Of a stretch of DNA of 64,000 nt, positions 26,968 through 35,858 are shown one piece after another. Positions within the stretch are counted from its first letter, which is position 1. Each line of letters opens with the position of its first letter. Source of the DNA: JAYZDF01 sp036337945 (GTDB taxonomy: Bacteria; Myxococcota; Kuafuiibacteriia; Kuafuiibacteriales; Kuafuiibacteriaceae); the NCBI GenBank assembly GCA_036337945.1, contig JAYZDF010000035.1:1-64000 (forward strand). The letters are read 5' to 3'. The position numbers and the translations under genes are program-made. Below the pieces are notes generated by a model. The model had not been told where the DNA came from. It was given only the letters and a program-made list of their open reading frames with translations, and made no database searches.

Positions 26968-29900
26968 TTGTCTCAATCGAACCGAAAAGGAAATCACCCA
27001 GGCCGAATAGGTAGATACGAGGTATTACGCAAGATCGCGAGTGGCGGTATGGCGGAGCTTTTCCTCGCCAAGAAAACGGGTATGGACGGTTTCGAAAAAG
27101 TCGTCGCCATCAAGCAAATCCTGCCGCACCTTTCGCATGAGGAGGAATTCGTTAATATGTTCCGCGATGAGGCGCGGATTGTAGCGAAGCTTTCTCATCC
27201 TAATATTGTTCAAATTTTCGACCTTGGAAAATCAGAAGACTCGTACTTCATCGCGATGGAGTATATCTCCGGACGTAACCTGTCTTCAGTCGCCAAGCGA
27301 GCAAAGGCAAAATCAATGAAACTTGAGCCAGTCTATGTTGCACGCTGCATGGCACAAGTTTGTGAAGGCCTTTATTATGCCCACAACCGCAAGGAACCGG
27401 ACGGCAAACCTCTGCGAATCGTACATCGCGATGTCTCACCCCAGAACATTATTCTTGCCTTCAGTGGCCAGACCAAGATCGTAGATTTTGGTATAGCCAA
27501 AGCGGCAACGAAAATTGCACATACTAGACACGGCGTTCTGAAAGGAAAGTATGCCTACATGTCTCCCGAGCAGATTCGCGGTGAGAAGATCGATGCGCGC
27601 TCGGACCTTTTTGCGGTGGGCGTAGTACTCTTCGAACTTTTGTGCGGACAGCGGCCATTCGAAAAAGATAACTCGATACAGACGCTCAAATCGATTGTCC
27701 AGGAGCCACACATTAGTCCGTTTCAGTATAATTCTGACCTTGACCCTGAACTCGTGAGTATTATCGATCGCTGCCTCACAAAAAAACGAGACGAGCGGTA
27801 TCAAACAGGTCAAGAGGTCCAAATAGCGCTAGAAGACTATGTGGCCGGCAGCGGTAAACGGGCGAGCAATCTGGCGATTAGTAAGTGGCTGAACGAGCTT
27901 TTTGCCGAGGATCTCCAGAAATCGCAAGGCGCGAAAATAAACTTCAAAGGCATTGGGGATGTCATCTTGCCTGATGATGATTCCAAACCGGGCTCTGCGG
28001 CTTCGAAACCTAAAAATCCAAGTGCAGGTCCTGTTGCACCAAGCGTGCGACGGGAAGCCAGGGCTGTCGTTACGGCCGCCTCTAAGCCAGCAGCGCGAGA
28101 TCCTGCGGACTCTATACCGCCGCCTTCGAGTGCTATGCCGCCGCCTTCGAGTGCTATGCCGCCGCCTTCGAGTGCGATGCCGCCGCCTTCGAGTGCTATG
28201 CCGCCGCCTTCGAGTGCGATGCCGCCGCCTTCGGCTCCGAGCCAAAACAGGCCGACCTTGAGAGCAGGTGGAGCACTCGTGGATAAACCGCCTATACCGG
28301 CACCGTCGAGCCTAAGAAACCCAACAGAACGCAGGCCCTCCACGCAAGGACTCGCACGAGCGAATTTAATCGAAGAAGGTGTCATCATAGATGGTCAGGG
28401 AAAACTTCCTCCATTGCCAGACCAATATACGGATGACGCTACCGCCATTGCACCAAGTGTGAACGACGCCATCCCTTCTCCGAGCGTTGCACCAGCTCCT
28501 TTGCCGCCTCCATCTCTTGTCCCGTTGCCTCCGTCTCCCCCGTTGGAGGATACAAGAGAGCGCCAGTACTCTGAGGGCACGAGAGAAGGTCTCGCGGAAA
28601 AGGCTGAAGCGGCCGAATTTGAAGATGGGGCGACTGAGTTTGCCGCAAGCTTTATAGAAGACGGCGGCACAGAAGAAAGTGTGCCGCAGGTGGAAAGTGT
28701 ATCTGAGACCTCGCAGGCTTTGACGAACAATAGGCTCTCCGACGGAGCCGAAGAAAGTCCTGAGGAAATTGCGGCGCGCATGACAAATACGAGCACGGGC
28801 GGACTTTCTTCGCGGGCTCTCGCCGAGATCGAACAAACCCAAAGTGTTACAAAAAAGGCGCCTCCAGAGGTAGCAGTACAAGTCGTGGTGCCGAGCCCTC
28901 CAGCTCTACCGCCTATGGAGGAGTCCAATGATCCGCTAGCTGAACCTACTTTACCGCGCCCTGAAATGCGGGATGTCGATGTAGATGCTGACTCTAGAAC
29001 TATGGCGACAGCCGATTATGAGGCTTTTGAAGCAGAGCTCGCACGCCGGGAGGCCGAAGAGGCGGCCAAGGCCGTTTCTGTATCTGCACCACAGGATGAC
29101 GACCCCTTCGAAGATGAACTCAATGCAATATCGGCCGAATTACGTCGGAGTGCTTCACAGGCGTCGCTTCCACGGCTATCGTCGACCGCTGAATCCGAGA
29201 AAGAAATAGAAGAAGAAGAAGAAGAAGAAGAATACGATATTGATGACGAAGACGAGACGACAGCAATGCCGTCCGTGCCACGCCCACCGCCTAATCTAAG
29301 CTCACTTATGAGTGAAACGAAGCCGCGAGCTTCGGGCCTCTCTGTCAACCCCAAACCCGTCTCTATTCCTGCGCCAGAACCCAAATCAGAACATCCAAAT
29401 TCGGGGATTGGTAGTGAGAGGGTACCGCCCGCAAATGTCTCATTATCAGAGATGTTAGTCAGTCGTTCTGAAAACAATACGCCTTCGAGCACCTCCCAGA
29501 CAAATCGCTTAGTCACAAATCCACATGATTCTTCGATAGGTATGCCGGAGCCTGAAACCCAGGCCGAACCGGCAGAACTTGACGACCTTCCTTTGCCCGA
29601 GCCGATTTGTTTCCAAGAGCCAAACCAGCCGGCAGAACCTCGACTGCGGCACGCTTCGATCACTCCTCGAAAAGGAGTAAGAAGTATCCGCGAAACGACT
29701 CGAACTCCCAACGCTTCCGAAAAGGCCTCACCCGTGATGTCGCTCGCAACACCCAGCAGACCCGCGCCTCCGGAGCGAAAGGGTCAACGAATGGCGGGTG
29801 CTGGCACAGGGTTAGGTGAAGCGAAAAAGAAAGAAGGCCCTTCTAAGGTTTTGCGAGGCTTGAAGATTGCTCTACTCGTTTTGCTCTCTGTTGGTGCCGC

Positions 29901-30180
29901 GGGTAGCGTGACCTGGGTTCTGCTCAAGCTCAGAGTTCCGACGCTGATGGTAGAAACAGAACCACCAGGAGCACGAGTTTTTCTGGATGATAAGCTCGTC
30001 CCCGGAGCAACGCCAATTGATTTAGAGGTGACTCCTGGCAAGAAGCATAATCTCAAAGTTATTCATGAAGGCTATGACGAGGCGGTGCGAACAGTAAAAG
30101 TTCGGAATAGTATCGCACCGAGCAAAATCCTCATAAAGCTTATTAAAACCTCGCCAGCGCAAGCACCACCAACTCAGTAA
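26968..30180 (+). CDS. membrane-anchored Ser/Thr protein kinase with PPPSSAM repeats and PEGA domain
   Basis: 1070 residues, starting at TTG 26968 (MSQSNRKGNHPGRIGRYEVL). Kinase domain at ~16-285 with IASGGMAELFLA (~24-35), VAIKQ lysine, HRDVSPQN (HRD ~152, Ser instead of Lys), DFGIAKA and MSPEQ. A very long disordered linker (~340-960) contains six PPPSSAM-type heptads (384-~425), Pro/Ser/Glu-rich tracts and an eight-Glu run (~750). One membrane helix (~964-987) precedes a single PEGA domain (~991-1057, ARVFLDDKLVPGATP). A cytoplasmic kinase coupled by a long tether to an envelope sensor. Confidence 0.92.
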   Translation: MSQSNRKGNHPGRIGRYEVLRKIASGGMAELFLAKKTGMDGFEKVVAIKQILPHLSHEEEFVNMFRDEARIVAKLSHPNIVQIFDLGKSEDSYFIAMEYISGRNLSSVAKRAKAKSMKLEPVYVARCMAQVCEGLYYAHNRKEPDGKPLRIVHRDVSPQNIILAFSGQTKIVDFGIAKAATKIAHTRHGVLKGKYAYMSPEQIRGEKIDARSDLFAVGVVLFELLCGQRPFEKDNSIQTLKSIVQEPHISPFQYNSDLDPELVSIIDRCLTKKRDERYQTGQEVQIALEDYVAGSGKRASNLAISKWLNELFAEDLQKSQGAKINFKGIGDVILPDDDSKPGSAASKPKNPSAGPVAPSVRREARAVVTAASKPAARDPADSIPPPSSAMPPPSSAMPPPSSAMPPPSSAMPPPSSAMPPPSAPSQNRPTLRAGGALVDKPPIPAPSSLRNPTERRPSTQGLARANLIEEGVIIDGQGKLPPLPDQYTDDATAIAPSVNDAIPSPSVAPAPLPPPSLVPLPPSPPLEDTRERQYSEGTREGLAEKAEAAEFEDGATEFAASFIEDGGTEESVPQVESVSETSQALTNNRLSDGAEESPEEIAARMTNTSTGGLSSRALAEIEQTQSVTKKAPPEVAVQVVVPSPPALPPMEESNDPLAEPTLPRPEMRDVDVDADSRTMATADYEAFEAELARREAEEAAKAVSVSAPQDDDPFEDELNAISAELRRSASQASLPRLSSTAESEKEIEEEEEEEEYDIDDEDETTAMPSVPRPPPNLSSLMSETKPRASGLSVNPKPVSIPAPEPKSEHPNSGIGSERVPPANVSLSEMLVSRSENNTPSSTSQTNRLVTNPHDSSIGMPEPETQAEPAELDDLPLPEPICFQEPNQPAEPRLRHASITPRKGVRSIRETTRTPNASEKASPVMSLATPSRPAPPERKGQRMAGAGTGLGEAKKKEGPSKVLRGLKIALLVLLSVGAAGSVTWVLLKLRVPTLMVETEPPGARVFLDDKLVPGATPIDLEVTPGKKHNLKVIHEGYDEAVRTVKVRNSIAPSKILIKLIKTSPAQAPPTQ
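28117..28236 (+). repeat. 21-bp tandem repeat in kinase linker
   Basis: Five nearly identical copies of ccgccgccttcgagtgctatg (one base alternates t/g) plus a sixth partial copy, in frame as PPPSSAM. DNA-level identity is higher than needed for the protein, indicating recent expansion. The opposite strand is a long open Arg-rich frame, a by-product of the repeat. Confidence 0.9.
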
Positions 30181-30188
30181 AGACGAAC

Positions 30189-31247
30189 TCAACGTAATGA
30201 AGGTAGAAAGCTAGCCTCTCGTGCATGCTCAAAGCACTGAATCACATGCTGTTCTTCCAGGATGTCATTTCGGTACAGCAACTCAACTTCACGACGGAGG
30301 TCTGTCCCCAGCAAATAGGTTCCGTCCGTGTTGATAGTATGCTTCACTTGATGCTCGCGAAATGTCTGAAGAATATGATCGATTTCGTCGAGGCCGCTGA
30401 CGGCTCGGGTATGGAGGTTTGAGGTCGGACAAATTTCAAGAGTAACACCTTCGCCACTGAGTATCGATAAGGCTTCTTCGCTATAGGCCGCGCGAATACC
30501 GTGGCCGATGCGATTGGGCTTTAGATATTTCACGACTGAAATAACCCCTTCGCCGTTGGTCGCTTGCGTCTCACCTGTGTGAACTGTCGTCCCTAGACCT
30601 GCATTGCGAGCTTTTTTAAAAAGTTCTGCATAACGCAGAACACTCTTTTCATTGAGTTCAAGCGAATTAGACTCTGTTCCCGCGAGGTCAATACCAATCA
30701 CTCCTCGGTTCGAGTACTTGACTGCCTTCTTTACGATGACCTCATTAATTTCAGCTTCGAATTCTCGAGCAAGACAAAATATCAAGCCACCATTTATGTT
30801 GTAATCGAGGCAGGCCCGATCAAGACCTCGAAGGGCAGCGTGTATAATTTGATCGAGATCGCGCTCCCCCCCAACGTTTCGCTTCATTGGATTGAAGCGT
30901 AGTTCCATATTCGCGACGCGCGAGCCACGGTACTCCTTCGCGATAATTTCATAAATCGAGCGTTCGACTGCTGCGGGGCTAGACTGGATTTTTTCGGTCC
31001 AGGTGTGAAGAATTTTGAGATAATCATCGAGATTTTTCACTTTGTCGGGTCGAGAGGTGACAAGATCGACAAACTCGAAGTAATCAGCAACCGGAAGTTT
31101 AAAGCCCTGCTCATGAGCCATACCGTACAAAACATGCGGCGCAACGGCGCCGCCAACGTGCAGGTGCAATTCGGTCAAAAAATGGGGTAGCCCAGGAATG
31201 TGCGCACGAGGTGAGGGGTGTAAGGTGTCGATGTCCGTTGTTGCCAT
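30189..31247 (-). CDS. adenosine deaminase-family amidohydrolase
   Basis: 352 residues, the length of adenosine deaminases, which hydrolytically deaminate a purine nucleoside or base in the cytoplasm. Zn ligands are present: HLHVGG (H28, H30), VHTGE (~222) and IGHGIR (~245). The catalytic Asp pair of classical enzymes (NTDDP) is replaced by INTDGTYLLGT (~306-316), so the metal-binding Asp is kept and the second is Gly, as in some aminodeoxyfutalosine or other divergent ADA-like proteins. The true substrate therefore is uncertain. The gene is 9 bp downstream of the lipoprotein gene on the same strand. Confidence 0.85.
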   Translation of the reverse strand: MATTDIDTLHPSPRAHIPGLPHFLTELHLHVGGAVAPHVLYGMAHEQGFKLPVADYFEFVDLVTSRPDKVKNLDDYLKILHTWTEKIQSSPAAVERSIYEIIAKEYRGSRVANMELRFNPMKRNVGGERDLDQIIHAALRGLDRACLDYNINGGLIFCLAREFEAEINEVIVKKAVKYSNRGVIGIDLAGTESNSLELNEKSVLRYAELFKKARNAGLGTTVHTGETQATNGEGVISVVKYLKPNRIGHGIRAAYSEEALSILSGEGVTLEICPTSNLHTRAVSGLDEIDHILQTFREHQVKHTINTDGTYLLGTDLRREVELLYRNDILEEQHVIQCFEHAREASFLPSLR

Positions 31248-31255
31248 ATTTTTAT

Positions 31256-31903
31256 CTACCGGTTAAATTTTATACTGTTGAACATAGATTCAACCTCATC
31301 CGCAACCTCTGTGTCATCGGTTTCTACGTAGGTCGCAGTAATTTCGACTTTGTAACGGTTCTGATTGGAATCCTGGGAAACTATGAGAAGTGTTCGCTGA
31401 ATAATTCGACTTTCGCGCTCGCTTTTGGGGTCGGTCACCGCATATTTCAAGTCGAAACCTCCCGCAGAGCGGCCATCGATAGTTAGTGACCTCGTTGAGA
31501 CTCTCTTGATCTTTACGTTCGGGCGCCGAAGTGTTCCCTTGAGCTGGTCTATGGCCTCATCGACCAGTTCGTCGAGCTTGTTTTCAGCCTCGGTACCTAG
31601 GGCAAATTGCGAAACGATGATTCTAGGTCTTACAGGTAGACCCTTAAGAGGAACAACATAGCGTGCATCTACGATGGTCGATTCTGGCATGTTTGGGTTG
31701 AGCAATGGCGTCCATTTTTCTGAGAGTTGTAACTGTAAACCGGTATTCTCAGCAGCGAAGGTGATGTAACGATCTGCTTTACCTCCGTCGAGAGAGTCTT
31801 CAGCTGCTTTTTGCTTTGAGCAGCCGTCGCATGCGGCCAACCCGGCGAGTAAGAAGAGGAATAGAGATGTACAGCTTTGAGTTCGAACCGTTTGCTTCAT
31901 CAT
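31256..31903 (-). CDS. putative lipoprotein
   Basis: 215 residues with a convincing lipobox in SLFLFLLAGLAAC, followed by DGCSKQ. The mature part is a single beta-rich domain (ITFAAENTGLQLQLSEKWTP, IIVSQFALGTEAENK, DGRSAGGFDLKYAV) ending in VADEVESMFNSIKF. It resembles small PsbP/DUF1795-type domains, without certainty. It overlaps the DUF4388 gene by 4 bp (ATGA coupling). Confidence 0.72.
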   Translation of the reverse strand: MMKQTVRTQSCTSLFLFLLAGLAACDGCSKQKAAEDSLDGGKADRYITFAAENTGLQLQLSEKWTPLLNPNMPESTIVDARYVVPLKGLPVRPRIIVSQFALGTEAENKLDELVDEAIDQLKGTLRRPNVKIKRVSTRSLTIDGRSAGGFDLKYAVTDPKSERESRIIQRTLLIVSQDSNQNRYKVEITATYVETDDTEVADEVESMFNSIKFNR

Positions 31904-33420
31904 ATTTTTTGCTCCTTCGGCAGAAGGCTGCGTATTCCATGAATTCGTCGGACCAGCTCCTCACTGCGAACCGCATTGAGAGATTCTGTAGCTTCAAAAA
32001 GAGTAAAGAACAAAATCATATCCATGGCGGAACATAATTGCGTTTGCCCCATAGGATATGACTGCAGCAACTCCAAGAGTTCGTCTTGTTCTAGCCGTCC
32101 TTCATCGTTGATTTGGAGCATTCGGATACTCGCGGGTAGCTCAACTTCCGGGTCAATGAGATAGGCTCTGAGGATTTCTGCGAGATTCTTTGTCTCTTGA
32201 ATCTTGCTGTATTCAATAAAAATTTCATCGAGGGCCTTTGAGTAGACCCTAAGCACGGCAGAAAGTCCGGGAGCCGACATGAGCAAGATGGGGCCCTCAG
32301 GCCCAACACCGGACACAGAGCTTTCTCTTTCCATCAGCTCGTGAAACTCAATCAAGTCAGCTTCTGCCATCAAGTAGAGCAGTCGCGTCATGTCGAAATC
32401 TGAACAACCGAGGTCAAAGAGAAGCTCTCGGATGGTCGCACTCCGTTCAAACGCACCTGACTCTCGGGAATCACCAGCAAAAAATCCGACCATTTGCTTG
32501 GCCATTTCGAGCGTTTTTGTTCCCCAGGTTTTTGGGAAATCAGTCGTTTCAATATCCGGGTGAACTATGACCCCTGCGTCGAAACTCGGAACTGTTTCCC
32601 GATACAATCGCATCTCATCGAATTTACGAATCGTATCCATGAGCAAATATTGTGTTGGGAGAAAGAAGCTCGATGAGTTCAGAATCGACTTTCGAACCCG
32701 CCGGAAGTACCAAAGGCCCCGCTCCATACTCAACAGGTTCTCAAAGTTTTCAACGTGTTGTCGCTTGACCATTTCCCAGACAACCTGGCGAGTCAGGAAT
32801 TCGAGTTCGACACACGCTTGGCCGATTCTTCGACCATTCTCGCAGTACAAAAGGGCAGAGGAGAGTTGGTCTTCCGTGATTTTCCCCGTTTTTATCAGTA
32901 AAGACCCAAGTCTTTCTTCTGGGGCATTGCTTTGGGTACCGACTAGATCTCCGTCTTTTAGAAAAATCGAACGCTCGATACCATCCACTGAACCACAGAG
33001 AATGCCGGTCTCCTTGGTGTCAGCGAGAAACCCTACTATTTCCATGACGCTCACACCCGACGAACCCATTTGTCCCGTCATTACAACTTCACAAGATGAC
33101 TCTGCATGCTCTCGGGCATTGGGCGGCTCTTCCGGAGTCGTTCGAGCCTTGAAAACAGCCCATCCGGGGGCGGTAGGAAGGAGTACGGATCGTCTGACAC
33201 CTTTATCAATTATTCGCCGAAAATCAGAGTCGTCGCTGCGTATCGAACGAAGTCTCCCTTCGGGATCAATTTCAACAGGCAAGAGATCTTGCTTCGTATC
33301 AACTACAAAATCTCCGACAGCTTGGGGAAGAAGGTCCGAGGTATCAATTCTCCCCGGAATAAGCTCATCCAGTTCATGACTATCCAAGCTTAGCTCTACA
33401 TCTTCCTCATCATGCGTCAT
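31900..33420 (-). CDS. DUF4388-containing protein
   Basis: 506 residues, no signal peptide or membrane helix. Residues ~110-260 have the DUF4388 (PATAN-like) pattern: GSSGVSVMEIVGFLADTKETG, SIFLKDGDLVGTQSN, EERLGSLLIKTGKITEDQLS, then WEMVKRQ and ERGLWYFRRV. The C-terminal half is helical. DUF4388 proteins are common adaptor-like signalling components in deltaproteobacteria. It sits in a run with the lipoprotein (4-bp overlap) and the zinc-ribbon gene (4-bp overlap), so the three are probably co-translated. Confidence 0.75.
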   Translation of the reverse strand: MTHDEEDVELSLDSHELDELIPGRIDTSDLLPQAVGDFVVDTKQDLLPVEIDPEGRLRSIRSDDSDFRRIIDKGVRRSVLLPTAPGWAVFKARTTPEEPPNAREHAESSCEVVMTGQMGSSGVSVMEIVGFLADTKETGILCGSVDGIERSIFLKDGDLVGTQSNAPEERLGSLLIKTGKITEDQLSSALLYCENGRRIGQACVELEFLTRQVVWEMVKRQHVENFENLLSMERGLWYFRRVRKSILNSSSFFLPTQYLLMDTIRKFDEMRLYRETVPSFDAGVIVHPDIETTDFPKTWGTKTLEMAKQMVGFFAGDSRESGAFERSATIRELLFDLGCSDFDMTRLLYLMAEADLIEFHELMERESSVSGVGPEGPILLMSAPGLSAVLRVYSKALDEIFIEYSKIQETKNLAEILRAYLIDPEVELPASIRMLQINDEGRLEQDELLELLQSYPMGQTQLCSAMDMILFFTLFEATESLNAVRSEELVRRIHGIRSLLPKEQKI

Positions 33421-34784
33421 TTTCGCACCACATCGAAAACAATCTTATGACCCGAACTACCTTTATCGACTGATTTAAGAGGTTTTGATGACTCTAAATC
33501 ACCCGCAGCTTTTGAAATCGCGTTCCCGTCTGCATCCCATCGTGCATAGACATCAAAGGGTCCTTGGAAGGGCATGTTTTGCATCATGACGTGTTCAGGA
33601 CCAATTTGAAACGGCAAGGGAAATTGAGGTGCTGAGTATTTACGCACTGCCAAAGGTGGTCCTACAGGAGGCATGCCCGCTGGACGAACGATGATATAGA
33701 CCGTTCCCGAGCTTAGCTTCGATCCTGCTTTTAGGGATCGATCTATCTCAATCGAACCCGAAAAACCGTTTGGCGACACAGCTGCTTTTTCCGAATTAGA
33801 AGGCTTTGGTGACGATTGGGAGCCTTTTTGCTGAGCAACATAGGTTTGGTCGAGTTGGATTTGAATACTCTGATCCCCCACCTTAATATTACTGGATGGA
33901 GCACTATGAACCAGGTCGTTCGGACCTCGCGTCATAGCGTTTCCGTCACGATCCAAGCGAACATAAAGGTCAAAAGGCCCCACGAATGGCATGCCCGCCA
34001 TCATCACATCGCTACCGCTGAGCGTGAAGGTTAATGGAAACTTAGGTTGCGCAAATTTCTTCACCGCAAGCGGTGGTCCTTGGGTAGGCATACCTGCGTT
34101 TCGAGCAATGACATAAAGGACACCATTGGTGTCGACAGAGCGAGCAAGAGCTGGGTCCATTTCTATTGAGCCCGAAACCGATTTTGTGGCGTCTACGGCG
34201 ACTGGGGCAGTAGGACTATTTGCTGGGTTAGAAGGTGCTGGTGCCCCAGAGAACATACTTGCCTCTTTCGGCTTGTCTTTGTTCCATGCATACATTCCGA
34301 CAATAAACGCGATCAAGACGGATACGAAAAACAAGACGTTAGTCCCTAAACCAACCCCACGTGATTTTCTGCGCTCTTCGTTAGCCTTTTCTAAGGCCTC
34401 TAGGGCACTAGCAGACGCAACCTGACCTGCGTGCAAGTCATCTTTCGCACCTAATGATTCCGCTTTTTCTTTTTGTTGTTCCGTAGATTGAACAGTCGGT
34501 TTACCTATTGTTTCTTCAATTGCAGGGGCAACTTCGGTTGCCGCACCGATATCGGATCGAGGTCCAATCACTGCAATGCCACAGCCTGGGCAAAACTTTG
34601 CGTCTTTCGGGATGTCTGTCCCACAAGTAGGACACTCATCAGGCGGAACAATCGCTCCGCCACAATCTTTACAAAACCGGGCTGTCTTAGGGTTATCGAC
34701 GCCGCAGAAGGGACATTTGTTCACTGCTACGGCCTCCGATGCTTGGGTGTTCATGGTGAGAATATTAGCGCATGTTTCCGACAT
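33417..34784 (-). CDS. zinc-ribbon membrane protein with duplicated CcmI/CycH-like C-terminal domain
   Basis: 455 residues from ATG 34784; ATG 34754 is an alternative, and a frame back to 35051 is unlikely. Two adjacent zinc ribbons (CPFCG...CKDCG and CPTCG...CPGCG) lie at ~25-75. One membrane helix is at ~170-190 (VLFFVSVLIAFIVGMYAW). Two tandem ~95-residue repeats follow, each reading GSIE(M/I)D, then (G)VLYVIARNAGMP / TVYIIVRPAGMP, then GPPLAV, then PFDLYVRLDRDGNA / PFDVYARWDADGNA. This VFVFARPAxGPPMPLAV-like pattern recalls the C-terminal domain of cytochrome c biogenesis protein CcmI/CycH. The last gene of this run to be read is adenosine deaminase-like. Confidence 0.75.
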   Translation of the reverse strand: MSETCANILTMNTQASEAVAVNKCPFCGVDNPKTARFCKDCGGAIVPPDECPTCGTDIPKDAKFCPGCGIAVIGPRSDIGAATEVAPAIEETIGKPTVQSTEQQKEKAESLGAKDDLHAGQVASASALEALEKANEERRKSRGVGLGTNVLFFVSVLIAFIVGMYAWNKDKPKEASMFSGAPAPSNPANSPTAPVAVDATKSVSGSIEMDPALARSVDTNGVLYVIARNAGMPTQGPPLAVKKFAQPKFPLTFTLSGSDVMMAGMPFVGPFDLYVRLDRDGNAMTRGPNDLVHSAPSSNIKVGDQSIQIQLDQTYVAQQKGSQSSPKPSNSEKAAVSPNGFSGSIEIDRSLKAGSKLSSGTVYIIVRPAGMPPVGPPLAVRKYSAPQFPLPFQIGPEHVMMQNMPFQGPFDVYARWDADGNAISKAAGDLESSKPLKSVDKGSSGHKIVFDVVRK

Positions 34785-35164
34785 TATTGTGTTTTTTTTG
34801 ATGTGAAATAAGCAAGTTGTATTGCAGGGTAATTCAAGGCTCGCAAGTGATGTAGTGACAGTACTTTCCGCGAACATGAACGGGCGCGACTTTCCTGCAC
34901 AACGACGTCCGAAGCACTTGGTTCGGAACGCGAACGCATACACTGTTACAATTTGCACACATCGCTCAAACCCGCATGGCGCAACGCGTTGAGCGCCGTA
35001 TGAGCCGCAAAGCGTTGGGGCCCAATGTGGATAGCGTGTGGGCAAAAACACCTCTGAGAAAAGAGCGCTCCGTGTGCATTAAGTTGGCGCGCAACAAAAC
35101 GTGTCATAACGTACACTTAGGTGTATTTTGTGACGTTAACGTGAAAAAAAATATTGATCGAATT
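34785..35164. other. non-coding stretch upstream of the structured element, rich in palindromes
   Basis: 380 bp with no credible protein. Inverted repeats seen: tccgaa/ttcgga at 34908-34927, perfect palindrome caacgcgttg at 34982-34991, and perfect palindrome acgttaacgt at 35133-35142. It should also hold the promoter of the zinc-ribbon gene (minus strand, near 34790-34850). Confidence 0.5.
35128..35157 (+). promoter_or_regulatory. possible promoter with a palindromic operator in the spacer
   Basis: TTGTGA (35128-35133) and TATTGA (35152-35157) are 18 bp apart, a weak sigma-70-like pair. The 10-bp palindrome acgttaacgt (35133-35142) overlaps the -35 end and the spacer, the usual position for a repressor site. 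Transcription would enter the structured region at about 35165. Weak evidence. Confidence 0.2.
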
Positions 35165-35820
35165 CTCGTTTCAAAGGAACATTCTGAGTGCGAAACACGT
35201 GAAGCGAAAGAGGCTTCACGAGGTCAGCGACAAGCTAACGTGCCGGGGCCCTCTGGCTTGGTAGCTTGCAGCTGGCTCAAAGAAAACCTTAGGAGGGGAT
35301 GTACGGTATACATAGCAATAGAGGAATAGATACTTCGAAGTCGAGCGCCTTGTGAAGGCGATAAAACGACAGGGAAGGAGGCCGACCAATCGGCTCACCT
35401 CTTGCGTGAAAACCCTGAAAAGACCATGCGGCACAGACAAGTATCGAAACAAGTGAGCAAAGTGCGATTTGTTCACTCAAGCCCACGGATGCCTACGAAC
35501 AAGTCGGGCAACGCGACGACGAGATGGCGACAGGCCGTCGCGCTTGTAGCGAGGGGTGGGGGTAGCGACACTGTAATCGAAGCAAAAGGGGCTGTGACCG
35601 AACAATGCTTCAAAAACCCCATGAGAGGTGGTTGTGTGAATACGTCGACTAGGATGAATCCTAGAGACTCTCACGCCGGCCTTCGTGGTCCATATGCTGA
35701 GAAGGGATGCCGGTTCGACAACGTTGAATCGGAAAAAGCGAACGGGAATATACCAGACCGCTTGAGCATTAACCTTGCGAGCGTTGCCTAGTAGGGCCGT
35801 TACATTCTTCGTAACGGAAA
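35165..35820 (+). ncRNA. candidate large structured RNA or long leader, unknown class
   Basis: About 650 bp without a credible protein but dense in perfect stems. Examples: 8 bp, cgtgaagc 35198-35205 / gcttcacg 35213-35220; 7 bp, caagcta 35231-35237 / tagcttg 35262-35268; atgta/tacat 35299-35313; cgcctt/aaggcg 35346-35360; gccga/tcggc 35381-35394; 7 bp, cgcgacg 35512-35518 / cgtcgcg 35536-35542; ctagga-tgaa-tcctag 35649-35664; ccgttac/gtaacgg 35797-35817. A crossing pair gaagca 35579-35584 / tgcttc 35606-35611 with gggg 35588-35591 / cccc 35617-35620 could be a pseudoknot. Conserved features of RNase P RNA, tmRNA, SRP RNA, 6S RNA and group II intron domain V were not found. Strand is inferred only from the gene downstream. 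Confidence 0.35.
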
Positions 35821-35858
35821 ACTCTGCTGGGAGGCCACGATTCGGTTGTATCTCTGGA

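Noticed and set aside
27829..28245. Arg/His-rich open frame on the minus strand opposite the PPPSSAM repeat
   Set aside because: It is the antisense image of a 21-bp repeat and has no start signal or family.
34976..35791. Two open + strand frames (34976-35329 and 35402-35791) in the structured region
   Set aside because: They lack Shine-Dalgarno sequences, secretion or domain features and have irregular, Cys/Arg-scattered composition; stems cut across them in no codon-related way.
35165..35820. RNase P RNA, tmRNA, 4.5S RNA or group II intron
   Set aside because: No GAGGAAAGUCC or P4 partner, no tag ORF with tRNA-like ends, no GGAAGGAAGCAG loop and no domain V hairpin could be found.
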